DNA of 64,000 nucleotides from Flavobacterium aquariorum (GCF_003254745.1 NZ_QKXH01000003.1:248001-312000); one strand, 5' to 3'; positions 44,375 to 53,685 are shown, counted from the stretch's first letter. Notes: generated by a model not told the origin, from the sequence alone. Translations and numbers: made by a program.

Positions 44375-46276
44375 TTATTCCTTAATTGTGTTTTCGGAAA
44401 TTATATTGGCAAGAAACATTTTTTCAAAAAGCGGTTTCCCTTGTTTTTGAATAAACTCATATTGTGCCTCTTCTTTTGTTGTAAAGGATTTGGAGTAAAC
44501 ATAATACGAAAGTATATTTATATTATAGAAAAAATTAGCATCCAATGAACCTGAATCGGTTAATTTCCGAATAAAAGCATCTCTTTCGCTTGCCACTTGA
44601 AAATTCCCCAACACAACATAATATCCAGATTTCAAATCCTTTACACCTTCAACTTTTTCAATTTTAATTGCTTTAACTTTAGCTGGTTGTTTCGCCAATT
44701 CTTTTTTAATTTGATCCAAAGTAAGTGAATTAAATACCACTGCTGTTTTAGCTTTAGTATGAGACTCGTGTGCTTTATTCTGATAACTTTGATTTTTCAA
44801 TTTAGCCAAATTATCATCAAATAATCGCGCTTGCTTACTATAAAAAGTAGCCTTACTGATATGTAATTTCAATTCCGATTTACTCTCATTATTTAAGGAA
44901 TCCAGTTTAGTAATCAACTTCATGTTGTTCAAATCACGAGTCTGCTGTTCCATTTCCATGTTTTTCAAATCCACCGGAGTGAATTTCACAGTCTTTTGAT
45001 CAGCTTTTGCTTTACTGTTTTCTCTTATACTTTTCTTATATTCTTGATTCTCTTCCACAACAATTCGCTCCGCTTTGTCCATCAAACCAGAATATACTTT
45101 TCTGTTTTCTGCCAATTGTTTTTTGAGTTGTTGTGACAATTCATTCGTCTTTTGAATATTTTCATTGGAAATTTTTTGCAAACGAATGGATTCATCAAGA
45201 TCAACCAATTCAGTTTTTTTCAATTCATTCAAATCTTTACCCATGGTTTTCACCAATGAATCCAATTTGACCAAAAGAATTTCCTGAATATTTTTGTTAG
45301 CCTCCAAAACCAATTTAAGTTTTTCAGCCGAACCTTCTTTCGTATTTTCAATCTCTTTCAGATTCACCAAAAGACCATTAACATTAATTACCTTTTGATT
45401 TATTTCTTCTTGTAATACGAGTTTTTCTTTAAGGCTATTAATTTCTTTGGCATTAGCTTTGGATTTTTCAACCACAACTTGTTTTTCTGCCAAAGCGAGC
45501 ATCAACTCTTCATTTTCATTGGTTGGCTTCACCTCTTTTACATTGATTGCCAATTTATTTCCTTCAGTCAATCCGTTTACAATTTCTGGGTTTTGGGATT
45601 CCAATTGTTCTACGGTGATTCCGAATTGTTTCGCTATAGAATACTTGGTTTCTTTGGCTTTTACCACATAAAAAACAGTTTCGGCATTGATAACTCTTAC
45701 TCTACCGTCAAGAGTTTTCTTTTTATTTGGAATTTTAATTTCTTGTCCAACCTGCAATCCGTCTTTTAAAATAGCCGAATTCGCTTTATCTAAATCTTCA
45801 ACAGATACATTATAAAGTCTGGCAATACTAAACAATGACTCTTTCGGCTGAACCAAATGAGTATTTTTGGCAATACCTGTTTCTGCTTTCTGAGTAGTAT
45901 CTTGTGGAATAACTAATTGTTGTCCTACTTGCAGTCCATTGGCTAGAGCTACAGCATTTGCACTTTGAATGGCTTCAACTTTGACATTATATTTTGTCGC
46001 TAACCCAAACAAAGTTTCTTTTGGGGCAACAGTATGATTAATTGTATTTTTGGCTTGAGGGAGTAATTCTGGAACTGAAAGAATTTGATTTTCTGTGATT
46101 CCGTTTTGAGCTTCTGGATTAAGTCTGTAAATTTCAGAAGGAGTAGTGTTATAGTTTTGAGCGATTTGGGGGATTGTTTCGCCTTTTAAAACTGTGTGTT
46201 TTGTTACAGATTGCTGCCCAAAAGAGACATTTGAAACAAAACCGATAAATAATAAAACTCTTAAAAGTCCTTTCAT
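44375..46276 (-). CDS. Four-LysM protein with coiled-coil and SPOR-like C-terminus
   Basis: The start is taken at ATG 46276 (MKGLLRVLLFIGFVSNVSFGQ, a signal peptide); the longer frame would overlap the guaA end. Four LysM motifs follow (HTVLKGETIPQIAQNYNTTP, HTVAPKETLFGLATKYNV, LVQPKESLFSIARLYNV, YVVKAKETKYSIAKQFGI) before about residue 245. A long Lys/Glu/Leu-rich coiled-coil region spans about 255-520. The last ~75 residues (GYYVVLGNFQVASERDAFIRKL...) look like a SPOR-type peptidoglycan-binding fold. Its LysM region is clearly paralogous to that of the next gene. It probably binds septal or general peptidoglycan; no enzyme domain is seen. Confidence 0.8.
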   Translation of the reverse strand: MKGLLRVLLFIGFVSNVSFGQQSVTKHTVLKGETIPQIAQNYNTTPSEIYRLNPEAQNGITENQILSVPELLPQAKNTINHTVAPKETLFGLATKYNVKVEAIQSANAVALANGLQVGQQLVIPQDTTQKAETGIAKNTHLVQPKESLFSIARLYNVSVEDLDKANSAILKDGLQVGQEIKIPNKKKTLDGRVRVINAETVFYVVKAKETKYSIAKQFGITVEQLESQNPEIVNGLTEGNKLAINVKEVKPTNENEELMLALAEKQVVVEKSKANAKEINSLKEKLVLQEEINQKVINVNGLLVNLKEIENTKEGSAEKLKLVLEANKNIQEILLVKLDSLVKTMGKDLNELKKTELVDLDESIRLQKISNENIQKTNELSQQLKKQLAENRKVYSGLMDKAERIVVEENQEYKKSIRENSKAKADQKTVKFTPVDLKNMEMEQQTRDLNNMKLITKLDSLNNESKSELKLHISKATFYSKQARLFDDNLAKLKNQSYQNKAHESHTKAKTAVVFNSLTLDQIKKELAKQPAKVKAIKIEKVEGVKDLKSGYYVVLGNFQVASERDAFIRKLTDSGSLDANFFYNINILSYYVYSKSFTTKEEAQYEFIQKQGKPLFEKMFLANIISENTIKE

Positions 46277-46284
46277 AAATATAA

Positions 46285-46322
46285 TTTTAAAAATTAAGTC
46301 GTTACAAATGTAACGACTTAAT
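46285..46322 (-). terminator. Intrinsic terminator of guaA
   Basis: A perfect 14-bp stem (46293-46306 with 46309-46322, core AAGTCGTTACA) with a 2-nt loop; a T-rich run follows on the minus strand. It lies 15 bp beyond the guaA stop and ends just before the start codon of the downstream LysM gene. Confidence 0.8.
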
Positions 46323-46337
46323 GTTAAAAAAATTATA

Positions 46338-47867
46338 TTATTCCCACTCAATTGTTGCTGGTGGTTTTGAACTTATATCGTAAACTACACGATTCACTCC
46401 TTTTACTTTATTGATAATATCATTAGAAACTTTCATCAAGAAATCATAAGGAAGATGAACCCAATCAGCAGTCATTCCATCTGTAGATTCTACGGCTCTT
46501 AGGGCAACAACTTTTTCATAAGTACGCTCATCGCCCATTACTCCAACGCTGTTTACAGGTAATAAAATAGCTCCTGCTTGCCAAACTTTATCGTATAATC
46601 CCCAAGATTTCAATCCGTCAATAAAGACTTTATCTACATCTTGTAAAATTTGAATTTTTTCTGGTGTGATGTCTCCCAAAATACGAATAGACAATCCAGG
46701 TCCTGGAAAAGGATGTCTTCCCAATAATTCGGGATCAATTCCTAATGTCGCTCCTACTCTGCGTACTTCATCTTTAAAAAGCATACGCAAAGGTTCAACA
46801 ATTTTAAGTTTCATGTAATCCGGTAAACCACCAACATTATGATGTGATTTGATTGTTGCCGATGGTCCTTTTACAGAAACCGATTCGATAACGTCAGGAT
46901 ATATCGTTCCTTGTGCTAACCAAGTAACATCTTCAATTTTATGTGATTCATCATCGAAAACTTCGATAAAGGCGTTACCAATTGCTTTTCTTTTCAATTC
47001 TGGATCACTAACCCCAGCTAAGGCATCGTAAAAACGTTGAGAAGCATCTACTCCTTTCACATTTAATCCCATTCCTTCGTATTGATCTAAAACACTTTGG
47101 TATTCATTTTTACGAAGCAATCCGTTGTTTACAAAAATACAATACAGATTTTTACCAATTGCTTTATTTAATAAAACAGCAGCTACAGTTGAATCCACAC
47201 CTCCAGAAAGACCTAAAACAACTTTGTCATTTCCGATTTTTTCTTTCATTTCAGCTACAATTTCTTCAACGAAAGCGTTTGGTGTAAAATTTTGTGGTAC
47301 GTGAGCTATTTTTACAAGGAAATTTTCCAACATTTGTTTTCCATCCGTAGAGTGAAAAACTTCTGGATGATATTGAATTGCATAAGTAGTTTCTCCTTCA
47401 ATTTTGTAAGCAGCAAATTCTACATCGTGTGTACTGGCCAGTTTTACTCCATTAGTTGGTAAGGCTTTAATACTATCACTGTGACTCATCCAAACTTGAC
47501 TGTTTTCAGAAACACCGTCGAAGAAAGTTTCGTCTTCTTTAATATAAGATAAATTAGCTCTACCGTACTCTCTAGTATTAGAAGCCGCTACTTCGCCTCC
47601 ACTAAAATGAGATAAATATTGCGCTCCGTAACAAACGGCTAGCATAGGAAGCTTACCTCTAATTTGTGATAAATCTGGATGTGGCGCATCTTCTCCTCTA
47701 ACAGAAAAAGGGCTTCCTCCAAGAATTACGGCTTTATAACTTGATAAATCATCTGGAAAATGATTGTAAGGAAAAATTTCGCAGAATATATTTAATTCGC
47801 GAACTCTACGCGCAATAAGCTGTGTATATTGCGATCCGAAATCTAAAATAAGTACGTTGTGTTGCAT
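46338..47867 (-). CDS. guaA: GMP synthase (glutamine-hydrolysing)
   Basis: Converts XMP to GMP using glutamine and ATP. I use ATG 47867 ([25 protein letters not shown]); the TTG six bases upstream is unlikely. The class I glutaminase domain has its nucleophile in [11 protein letters not shown] and the His/Glu pair in QYHPEVFHS. The ATP pyrophosphatase domain has [16 protein letters not shown], and the dimerisation domain ends [10 protein letters not shown], the family C-terminus. 509 residues is typical. The hairpin terminator just downstream suggests it is largely separate from the LysM genes. Confidence 0.97.
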   Translation of the reverse strand: MQHNVLILDFGSQYTQLIARRVRELNIFCEIFPYNHFPDDLSSYKAVILGGSPFSVRGEDAPHPDLSQIRGKLPMLAVCYGAQYLSHFSGGEVAASNTREYGRANLSYIKEDETFFDGVSENSQVWMSHSDSIKALPTNGVKLASTHDVEFAAYKIEGETTYAIQYHPEVFHSTDGKQMLENFLVKIAHVPQNFTPNAFVEEIVAEMKEKIGNDKVVLGLSGGVDSTVAAVLLNKAIGKNLYCIFVNNGLLRKNEYQSVLDQYEGMGLNVKGVDASQRFYDALAGVSDPELKRKAIGNAFIEVFDDESHKIEDVTWLAQGTIYPDVIESVSVKGPSATIKSHHNVGGLPDYMKLKIVEPLRMLFKDEVRRVGATLGIDPELLGRHPFPGPGLSIRILGDITPEKIQILQDVDKVFIDGLKSWGLYDKVWQAGAILLPVNSVGVMGDERTYEKVVALRAVESTDGMTADWVHLPYDFLMKVSNDIINKVKGVNRVVYDISSKPPATIEWE

Positions 47868-47870
47868 GCG

Positions 47871-47878
47871 CAAAAATA
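47871..47878 (-). promoter_or_regulatory. -7 box TATTTTTG at the guaA start
   Basis: TATTTTTG on the minus strand ends 4 bp before the guaA ATG. If used, the transcript would be almost leaderless. No clear -33 element, so the call is weak. Confidence 0.3.
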
Positions 47879-48071
47879 CTTTATATATTCGGAATTGAAA
47901 AATTGTATTTTGAAAAATTTTTATTTTATTTTTATCGAATAACTTTTCTATATTTTAAGCAAAAGAGTCAAATTAATTCAAGAAAAAGCAGCAAAAAACA
48001 AAGAATATCTAATTTATAACCAATTATAAAAAAACAAAACCTATTATTAATTAAAACCAAATCTACAAGCT

Positions 48072-49214
48072 ATGGCAAAAAAAATCTATTATTTCGGTAT
48101 ACTCGGGTTATTGTTATTTGAGATTGCAAATGTTTATTTCATTATGCCAATGCCTGGAAGTCAGGAAATGAACAGCATCGATTTGGCCTATTTTTTATAT
48201 TCTTGGCGATGGATTTTTAGATTGGTTTTTATACTAATGGTACTTTTTGGCTTTAAAACCGCTTTTCAAAAATCAAAAATTTTCTCTCTATTTTTTTTAG
48301 TTATCGCTATTGGGATTGGTTACGCTACAAATTATGTCATGGCAGCAGATTCTATGTTTCATCAAACCACTAACCTAAAAATGAGTGATGCCTCAAAAAG
48401 CAAAGTTGATACAAGCCGAATTGTTATTGGCATAACTTACAAAGGAGAATCTAGAGCTTATCCAATACAGTTTTTAGGATACCATCACCAAGTGTTTGAC
48501 ACTATTGCCCAAAATCCGATACTTGTTACTTATTGTACCGTTTGCAGATCTGGACGTGTTTTTGAACCAATAGTAAATGGTAAAAAAGAAACTTTTAGAT
48601 TAGTAGGCATGGATCATTTTAATGCTATGTTTGAAGACAAAACAACAAAAAGCTGGTGGAGACAAGCTACTGGAGAAGCAATTGCAGGAACATTAAAAGG
48701 GCAATCCTTACCGGAATTACAAAGCAATCAAATGTCATTAAAAAAATGGCTCGACTTAAACCCAAAAAGTTTAATCATGCAAGTTGACAAAAATTTCAAA
48801 ACGGAATACGACAGCTTGAGTAATTACGAATCCGGAAGAAGAAAAGGAAACCTAACGAGGAGAGACACGCTTTCATGGAAAGATAAATCATGGATTGTTG
48901 GCATTACCGTTGACAATCAAAGCAAAGCTTATGACTGGAATCATTTTGTCAAGAAAAAAATCATCTACGATGCAATAAACAACAAACCCATCGTATTAAT
49001 TTTAGCCAATGATAACAAGAGTTTTATAGTACTGGAAAGAAACAATAAAGAACAAAAATTTACTCTTGAAGGAAATTTATTAAATGACGGACAAAACAGC
49101 TATACATTCCTTGGCAAACCAACAAACCCATTAATTAATGAGCTAAAGTCCATAAAAGCGTATCAAGAATACTGGCATAGCTGGAGAACATTTCATCCAT
49201 TGACACTGAAATAA
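48072..49214 (+). CDS. DUF3179 domain membrane protein
   Basis: A 380-residue protein with three N-terminal hydrophobic segments (about residues 5-25, 46-63 and 70-90), then a DUF3179 domain facing the periplasm. Its hallmarks are VTYCTVCRSGRVFEP with a CxxC pair, and the distal HFNAMFEDKTTKSWWRQATGEAIAG. Early residues RIVIGITYKGESRAYPIQFLGYHHQV are also typical. The family is widespread and uncharacterised; the CxxC suggests a metal or redox site (inference). It stands alone, with the next gene 122 bp downstream. Confidence 0.85.
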   Translation: MAKKIYYFGILGLLLFEIANVYFIMPMPGSQEMNSIDLAYFLYSWRWIFRLVFILMVLFGFKTAFQKSKIFSLFFLVIAIGIGYATNYVMAADSMFHQTTNLKMSDASKSKVDTSRIVIGITYKGESRAYPIQFLGYHHQVFDTIAQNPILVTYCTVCRSGRVFEPIVNGKKETFRLVGMDHFNAMFEDKTTKSWWRQATGEAIAGTLKGQSLPELQSNQMSLKKWLDLNPKSLIMQVDKNFKTEYDSLSNYESGRRKGNLTRRDTLSWKDKSWIVGITVDNQSKAYDWNHFVKKKIIYDAINNKPIVLILANDNKSFIVLERNNKEQKFTLEGNLLNDGQNSYTFLGKPTNPLINELKSIKAYQEYWHSWRTFHPLTLK

Positions 49215-49292
49215 TATTCATGCATAATTTCGATTCATATAATAATTACATGGCAAAATCGTTAAATGATGAGATTGTATGTCTAGTTAGAT

Positions 49293-49300
49293 TACATTTG
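49293..49300 (+). promoter_or_regulatory. -7 box TACATTTG before the small lipoprotein gene
   Basis: TAnnTTTG match ending 36 bp before ATG 49337. It lies inside the longer 214-codon frame beginning at 49220 and therefore supports the shorter, lipobox-containing start. Confidence 0.45.
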
Positions 49301-49336
49301 CAAGAAACTCCAAATTATAAATTTGCCTCAAAAAAA

Positions 49337-49864
49337 ATGAAAACAAAAAAAATCACAATTTTAGTTCTTTTAGCCTTAATGATAGTTTCATGTAGTGAAG
49401 TAGACAAGTTATTGACTTTTACTATTTCCGACCAGACTACATTTACAGTAAATAGTGGATTGCCTTTTAACTCTCCTTTTGAAGCGGCAACTCCAGATGT
49501 TACGACAAATTCTACTTCAGAATTTAAGAACAACAACACGAATGTGGATTTAGTTAAAGATGTAAAACTGGAAGAATTAAAATTGAGTATCACAAGTCCT
49601 GCCGATAAAACATTTAGCTTTTTAAAATCGGTTCACATGTACATTTCCACAAATGCCAATGATGAAATAGAATTGGCTTTTCAGGATAATATTAGCTCAA
49701 CCACAAATATGCTGAATCTAACATGTACTTCACAAAAATTAGACAAATACATCAAGGCTTCAAGCTATAAAATAAGAACATCTGTAACCACAAAAGAAAC
49801 CTTAACTCAAGAGACTACAGTAAAAGCGGATATGAGATTTAAAGTTACTGCCGATCCGTTTTAA
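49337..49864 (+). CDS. Small lipoprotein of unknown function
   Basis: Starting at ATG 49337 gives a good lipoprotein signal (MKTKKITILVLLALMIVSC, Cys19) and a 175-residue protein. The longer start at 49220 would place the signal internally and crosses a promoter box. The mature part is Thr/Ser/Asn-rich and probably all beta, with LKSVHMYISTNANDEIELAF and a single other Cys. No known domain is recognised. It converges with the next gene, whose end is 18 bp away. Confidence 0.6.
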   Translation: MKTKKITILVLLALMIVSCSEVDKLLTFTISDQTTFTVNSGLPFNSPFEAATPDVTTNSTSEFKNNNTNVDLVKDVKLEELKLSITSPADKTFSFLKSVHMYISTNANDEIELAFQDNISSTTNMLNLTCTSQKLDKYIKASSYKIRTSVTTKETLTQETTVKADMRFKVTADPF

Positions 49865-49882
49865 TCTTTAAAAAAATCAAAA

Positions 49883-50548
49883 CTACTCTTTGACAATAAT
49901 AATAGTGGCTTTAAAGCCTGTCCCAAGATTCCATTCACTAGCCGAAACCAGATTTTTTTTATCATCATAAACTCTGAATTCGGCTGTATTGGGGCCTGAG
50001 TCTCCTTGATTTAATGCTTCAAAATCTATTTTATTGAATCCTTTTTGCAAAGCAATTTCAAAACCTTTAAAGTTACTATCCAAATACACTTGGGATTGAA
50101 TAACTTGTCCGTTTAAATATACCCTAATTAAATCACCATCTACATACTGAGCATCTCTATACATTACTTTAGCTGATTCAGAAGTGGATTTATAAGTGCC
50201 TAAATTCTGATTGCGACGGTAAGCAACTCCTTCCTGACGATCAGTCTTTTTATTTAATCTGTCTTTTACTTCATCCCCAGGATTAATGAACTCATTCGTA
50301 GGAATCATGGAAATCTCACTCTTAACTTTTAGTTTATAGTCTGAAACAGGATTAGGAGGTGACTGTACATTCGGACTTTTATAAACATTGGGAGGAATAA
50401 TCACAGAAGAATCTATTGGAGGCGTAGGCTTCTTTTCCTTTGGTTTTATATTAACTGGCGGAATGCCTTTGAACTTTGTACTCGACTCAAATTGAGCATA
50501 CGTACAAGTCGAAAAACCTATTAGAAAAATAAATAAAATTTGTTTCAT
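49883..50548 (-). CDS. Secreted proline-rich N-terminal protein, function unknown
   Basis: A 221-residue exported protein with signal MKQILFIFLIGFSTCTYAQ. A proline/lysine-rich, probably disordered segment spans about residues 28-75. The C-terminal half is beta-rich (DGDLIRVYLNGQVIQSQVYLDSNFKGFEIALQKG...), reminiscent of a small Ig-like or carbohydrate-binding-like sandwich, though no family can be named. Composition is normal for the genome. A possible promoter (TTG-N23-TATTTTTG, 50623-50590) lies just upstream. Confidence 0.6.
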   Translation of the reverse strand: MKQILFIFLIGFSTCTYAQFESSTKFKGIPPVNIKPKEKKPTPPIDSSVIIPPNVYKSPNVQSPPNPVSDYKLKVKSEISMIPTNEFINPGDEVKDRLNKKTDRQEGVAYRRNQNLGTYKSTSESAKVMYRDAQYVDGDLIRVYLNGQVIQSQVYLDSNFKGFEIALQKGFNKIDFEALNQGDSGPNTAEFRVYDDKKNLVSASEWNLGTGFKATIIIVKE

Positions 50549-50589
50549 AGTATTAAAAAAGTAGGTTTTATATCTAAAAACATTTTTTC

Positions 50590-50623
50590 CAAAAATAAAA
50601 AAACAGTGATTATAAAATCACAA
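50590..50623 (-). promoter_or_regulatory. Candidate promoter of the secreted proline-rich gene
   Basis: TTG (50623-50621) and TATTTTTG (50597-50590) on the minus strand with 23 nt between: the long end of the accepted spacing. The start codon is 42 bp further on. Confidence 0.35.
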
Positions 50624-50649
50624 AACTAACATAATTTATTTCTCCTGAC

Positions 50650-50895
50650 TTGTTAAGAAATCCTAAATTAAAAAAAACAAAACTACTCAATAAAATTATC
50701 GACCAATCATTGAACATCCACCAGAAATTAAAACATCTTGTTTATTTTGTTATAAAAAACGAAAAACTACCTCAAGATACCCTCTCATCGGAATGTGATT
50801 CTTTTTTTAATTCTAATTTTTATAAATTGCGCGCTTTAAAGGAAACCGAAGACTCAGCAACCTTTAAACAGCAATTAACAAAACTAAAAAACTAA
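50650..50895 (+). CDS. Small basic helical protein upstream of ridA
   Basis: An 81-residue frame beginning with TTG (an in-frame stop lies at 50632-50634 and no ATG is available). The product is basic and helical, with no cysteine pattern or signal: KKTKLLNKIIDQSLNIHQKLKHLVYFVI, a middle SECDSFFNSNFYKL, and a final helix. It ends 3 bp before the RidA start, which strongly suggests the two are cotranscribed and that the frame is genuine. I do not recognise the family. Confidence 0.5.
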   Translation: MLRNPKLKKTKLLNKIIDQSLNIHQKLKHLVYFVIKNEKLPQDTLSSECDSFFNSNFYKLRALKETEDSATFKQQLTKLKN

Positions 50896-50898
50896 ATA

Positions 50899-51285
50899 AT
50901 GAAAAGAGAAAACATCTTAACCGGATCTCCATGGGAAGAGAAAATGGGATATTGCCGTGCGGTTCGCATTGGAAACATCATTGAAGTATCAGGGACTGTT
51001 GCAATAGTTGACGGCGAAAAAGTAAAAGCTGATGATGCTTACGCACAAACCCTAAATATCTTAGAAAGAGTAGAAAAAGTATTGGAAGATCTTAAAGTAG
51101 GAATGAAAGATGTGATTCGAACCCGAATTTTCACTACTGATATTTCTACTTTTGAAGAAGTTGCAAAAGCTCATGCTACTTTTTTCAAAGATGTAAAACC
51201 AACCACCGGTTTTTATGGTATCAATCAATTGGTTGCTCCAGAATACTTAGTTGAAATAGAATTTACAGCAATAGCATCAGAATAG
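50899..51285 (+). CDS. RidA family (YjgF/UK114) enamine/imine deaminase-like protein
   Basis: A 128-residue RidA-fold protein. The conserved segments are GYCRAVRIGNIIEVSGTVAIVDG, VIRTRIFTTDISTFEEVAKAH and PTTGFYGINQLVAPEYLVEIEFTAIA; the active-site Arg of RidA would be in the VIRTRIF element. Classical RidA hydrolyses reactive enamines from serine/threonine dehydratases; other subfamilies have different roles, and this one is of the longer-loop type, so the substrate is uncertain. The preceding small gene is 3 bp away. The fold is certain, the subgroup not. Confidence 0.85.
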   Translation: MKRENILTGSPWEEKMGYCRAVRIGNIIEVSGTVAIVDGEKVKADDAYAQTLNILERVEKVLEDLKVGMKDVIRTRIFTTDISTFEEVAKAHATFFKDVKPTTGFYGINQLVAPEYLVEIEFTAIASE

Positions 51286-51350
51286 TTCAAAAAATAGTAT
51301 GAATTGTAATACTTTAGCATAAAATTTATTTAAAAAAAGTAACGCAATCG

Positions 51351-52607
51351 ATGAATTTTGAAAAAATAAAACGAATAATGCTTATCACACTCAAATGGAT
51401 TTCCATTTGTTGTTTGATAGGCATTTTTTCTGGATCGGCCTCAGCCTTTTTCTTGGTTTCATTAGAGTTTGTAACACAAGTTAGAGATCACCATAACTGG
51501 ATTATCTGGCTCCTTCCGCTTGGAGGTTTACTTATTGGTTATGTTTACTTTTACTTTGATTCCAAAATTGCAAAAGGGAATAACCTATTATTGGAAGAAT
51601 ACAATAAACCCGAAAAAAAGATTCCGTTCCTGATGGCTCCGTTAGTTCTTTTGGGCACATTAATAACGCATCTATTAGGAGGATCAGCGGGTAGAGAGGG
51701 TACCGCAGTGCAAATGGGTGGTGCCATTGCCGATTTATGTACCAATATTTTCAGACTAAATCATTCCGAACGAAGAACCTTGATTGTTCTGGGAATTAGT
51801 GCTGGTTTTGCTTCAGTTTTTGGAACACCATTAACTGGAGCAATATTCGCATTGGAAGTTATTTTTTTTCACAAAATTAATTTCAGAAGTATTGTCTGCT
51901 CTTTTCTGGTAGCTTATATTGCTTATTTCACTGTTGAATTCTGGGAAATAAAACACACTCATTATAATATCCCTGAAGTTCCAGAAATGAATTTCACCGC
52001 TATATTTTGGATACTTATCGTCAGTATTTTGTTTGGCCTGGCAGCTTTGCTTTTTTCAAGAAGTACCCATTTTTGGGGTAAATTATTTTCTAAAAACATA
52101 AATTATCCACCATTAAGACCTTTCATAGGTGGAATTATTCTAGCTATATCCATTTATTTTATTGGCACTACAAAATATATTGGATTGGGAGTTCCTATGA
52201 TTGTAAATGCTTTTTCTATTCATAACGCTCCTTATGATTTTCTTTTAAAAATCCTTTTTACTGGTTTTACACTTGGAGCTGGATTCAAAGGAGGCGAAGT
52301 AACCCCACTCTTTTTTGTTGGGGCAACACTGGGAAGTGCTTTATCGGTTCTTGTTCCGTTACCAATTGCTTTATTGGCTGGAATGGGATTTGTGGCCGTG
52401 TTTTCGGGTGCGACACACACTCCTATCGCTTGTACGGTTATGGGTATGGAACTTTTTGGTATAGAAAGCGGCGTTTACATCGGAATTGCCTGTATCATTG
52501 CTTACTTTTTTTCAGGCTCTATTGGGATTTACAAATCTCAAATTGTGAGAGGTCCAAAATCTATTTTATATCAAAGCATTAGAAAAAAAGGATTGAAATA
52601 CCTATAG
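51351..52607 (+). CDS. CLC-type anion channel/antiporter, fluoride-type features
   Basis: A 418-residue CLC protein with about ten membrane helices and no CBS domains. The gating Glu is Glu116 in GGSAGREGTAVQMGG. The usual chloride motif GSGIP is absent; in its place is G76-N-N-L-L (KGNNLLLEE), as in the CLC-F fluoride/proton antiporters. GAGFKGGEVTPLFFVGATLG and the late helices are also present. I therefore favour fluoride export, with chloride as the alternative. Only 65 bp separate it from RidA, too little for a full fluoride riboswitch, and I see none. Start ATG 51351 leaves a short charged N-terminus. Confidence 0.8.
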   Translation: MNFEKIKRIMLITLKWISICCLIGIFSGSASAFFLVSLEFVTQVRDHHNWIIWLLPLGGLLIGYVYFYFDSKIAKGNNLLLEEYNKPEKKIPFLMAPLVLLGTLITHLLGGSAGREGTAVQMGGAIADLCTNIFRLNHSERRTLIVLGISAGFASVFGTPLTGAIFALEVIFFHKINFRSIVCSFLVAYIAYFTVEFWEIKHTHYNIPEVPEMNFTAIFWILIVSILFGLAALLFSRSTHFWGKLFSKNINYPPLRPFIGGIILAISIYFIGTTKYIGLGVPMIVNAFSIHNAPYDFLLKILFTGFTLGAGFKGGEVTPLFFVGATLGSALSVLVPLPIALLAGMGFVAVFSGATHTPIACTVMGMELFGIESGVYIGIACIIAYFFSGSIGIYKSQIVRGPKSILYQSIRKKGLKYL

Positions 52608-52674
52608 CCTATATTTCTTTATAATTTCTTAAAAGCTTTCAAGTTTTAGTTTAAAAAATGTAATTTCGCAAACT

Positions 52675-53679
52675 ATGAATATACAAGACATACAAGCGAT
52701 ACAGTTGTTATTATCAACTCCAAAAAAAATTGCAATAATTCCACATAGAGGTCCAGACGGAGACGCCATGGGCTCGACATTAGCATTATATCATTTTTTA
52801 TTAAAAAACAATCACTATCCTACAGTGATTTCTCCCAACGACTTTCCTGATTTCCTAGCTTGGATGCCAGGCTCTGAAACAGTAAAAATTTACGAAAAAG
52901 ACAAAGAAGTTTGCACTAAAATCTTAGAAGAATCGGAGCTTATTTTTACTTTGGATTTTAACGCTCTTCACAGAGTGGGGGAAATGGAACAGGTTTTAGA
53001 AAAACTTACCGTTCCTTTTATCATGATTGATCATCATCAATGGCCAGATGATTATGCTACATATACCTATTCAGATGTTGCTTTTGGTTCTACTTGCGAA
53101 ATGGTTTACAACTTCATTTCTTTATTGGGCAAAAAACAAGATTTAGATAAAACGATTGCTACTTGTATTTACACTGGAATCTTGACTGATTCTGGTTCGT
53201 TCCGTTTTCCAAAGACTACAGGAACAACTCATAGAATAATTGCAGACTTAATTGACCTAGGAGTCGAAAATTCATTGATACCAACCTTATTATTTGACAA
53301 TAGTTCCTATAATCGTTTGCAACTGCTAGGTCGTGCTTTACAAAATATGAAAGTGATGATGGATCATAAAACATCTTACACTTCATTGACACAAGAGGAA
53401 TTAAACAGTTTTAATTATGTAAAAGGTGACACCGAAGGCATTGTTAATTATGGTTTAAGCATAAAAGGAATTGTTTTCACAGCTATTTTTATCGAAAACA
53501 AAGAAGAGGGAATTATCAAAATCTCTTTCCGTTCTCAAGGAAATTTTGATGTAAATCAATTTGCCAGAGATCATTTTCAAGGCGGAGGACACAGTAATGC
53601 TGCCGGAGGAAAATCGGAAGTTTCAATGGAGGAAACGCTGCACAAATTTGAAAGTTTAGTACAAAAATTAAAAATATAA
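52675..53679 (+). CDS. nrnA: DHH-family bifunctional oligoribonuclease/PAP phosphatase NrnA-like
   Basis: A 334-residue DHH-DHHA1 phosphoesterase. The metal-binding loop is IPHRGPDGDAMGSTLAL (His24, Asp28, Asp30), the DHH motif proper is IMIDHHQWPDD, and the C-terminal DHHA1 domain ends with the substrate-binding GGGHSNAAGG. NrnA degrades short RNA oligos (2-5 nt) and dephosphorylates pAp. The symbol is assigned from domain architecture only; the cyclic-dinucleotide phosphodiesterases of the DHH superfamily differ by carrying N-terminal sensory domains, absent here. The gene leads a tight cluster with gldI 6 bp downstream. Confidence 0.88.
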   Translation: MNIQDIQAIQLLLSTPKKIAIIPHRGPDGDAMGSTLALYHFLLKNNHYPTVISPNDFPDFLAWMPGSETVKIYEKDKEVCTKILEESELIFTLDFNALHRVGEMEQVLEKLTVPFIMIDHHQWPDDYATYTYSDVAFGSTCEMVYNFISLLGKKQDLDKTIATCIYTGILTDSGSFRFPKTTGTTHRIIADLIDLGVENSLIPTLLFDNSSYNRLQLLGRALQNMKVMMDHKTSYTSLTQEELNSFNYVKGDTEGIVNYGLSIKGIVFTAIFIENKEEGIIKISFRSQGNFDVNQFARDHFQGGGHSNAAGGKSEVSMEETLHKFESLVQKLKI

Positions 53680-53685
53680 TAGCCC

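Noticed and set aside
51286-51350. Fluoride riboswitch before the CLC gene
   Set aside because: The 65-bp spacer is too short and shows none of the expected pseudoknot pairings.
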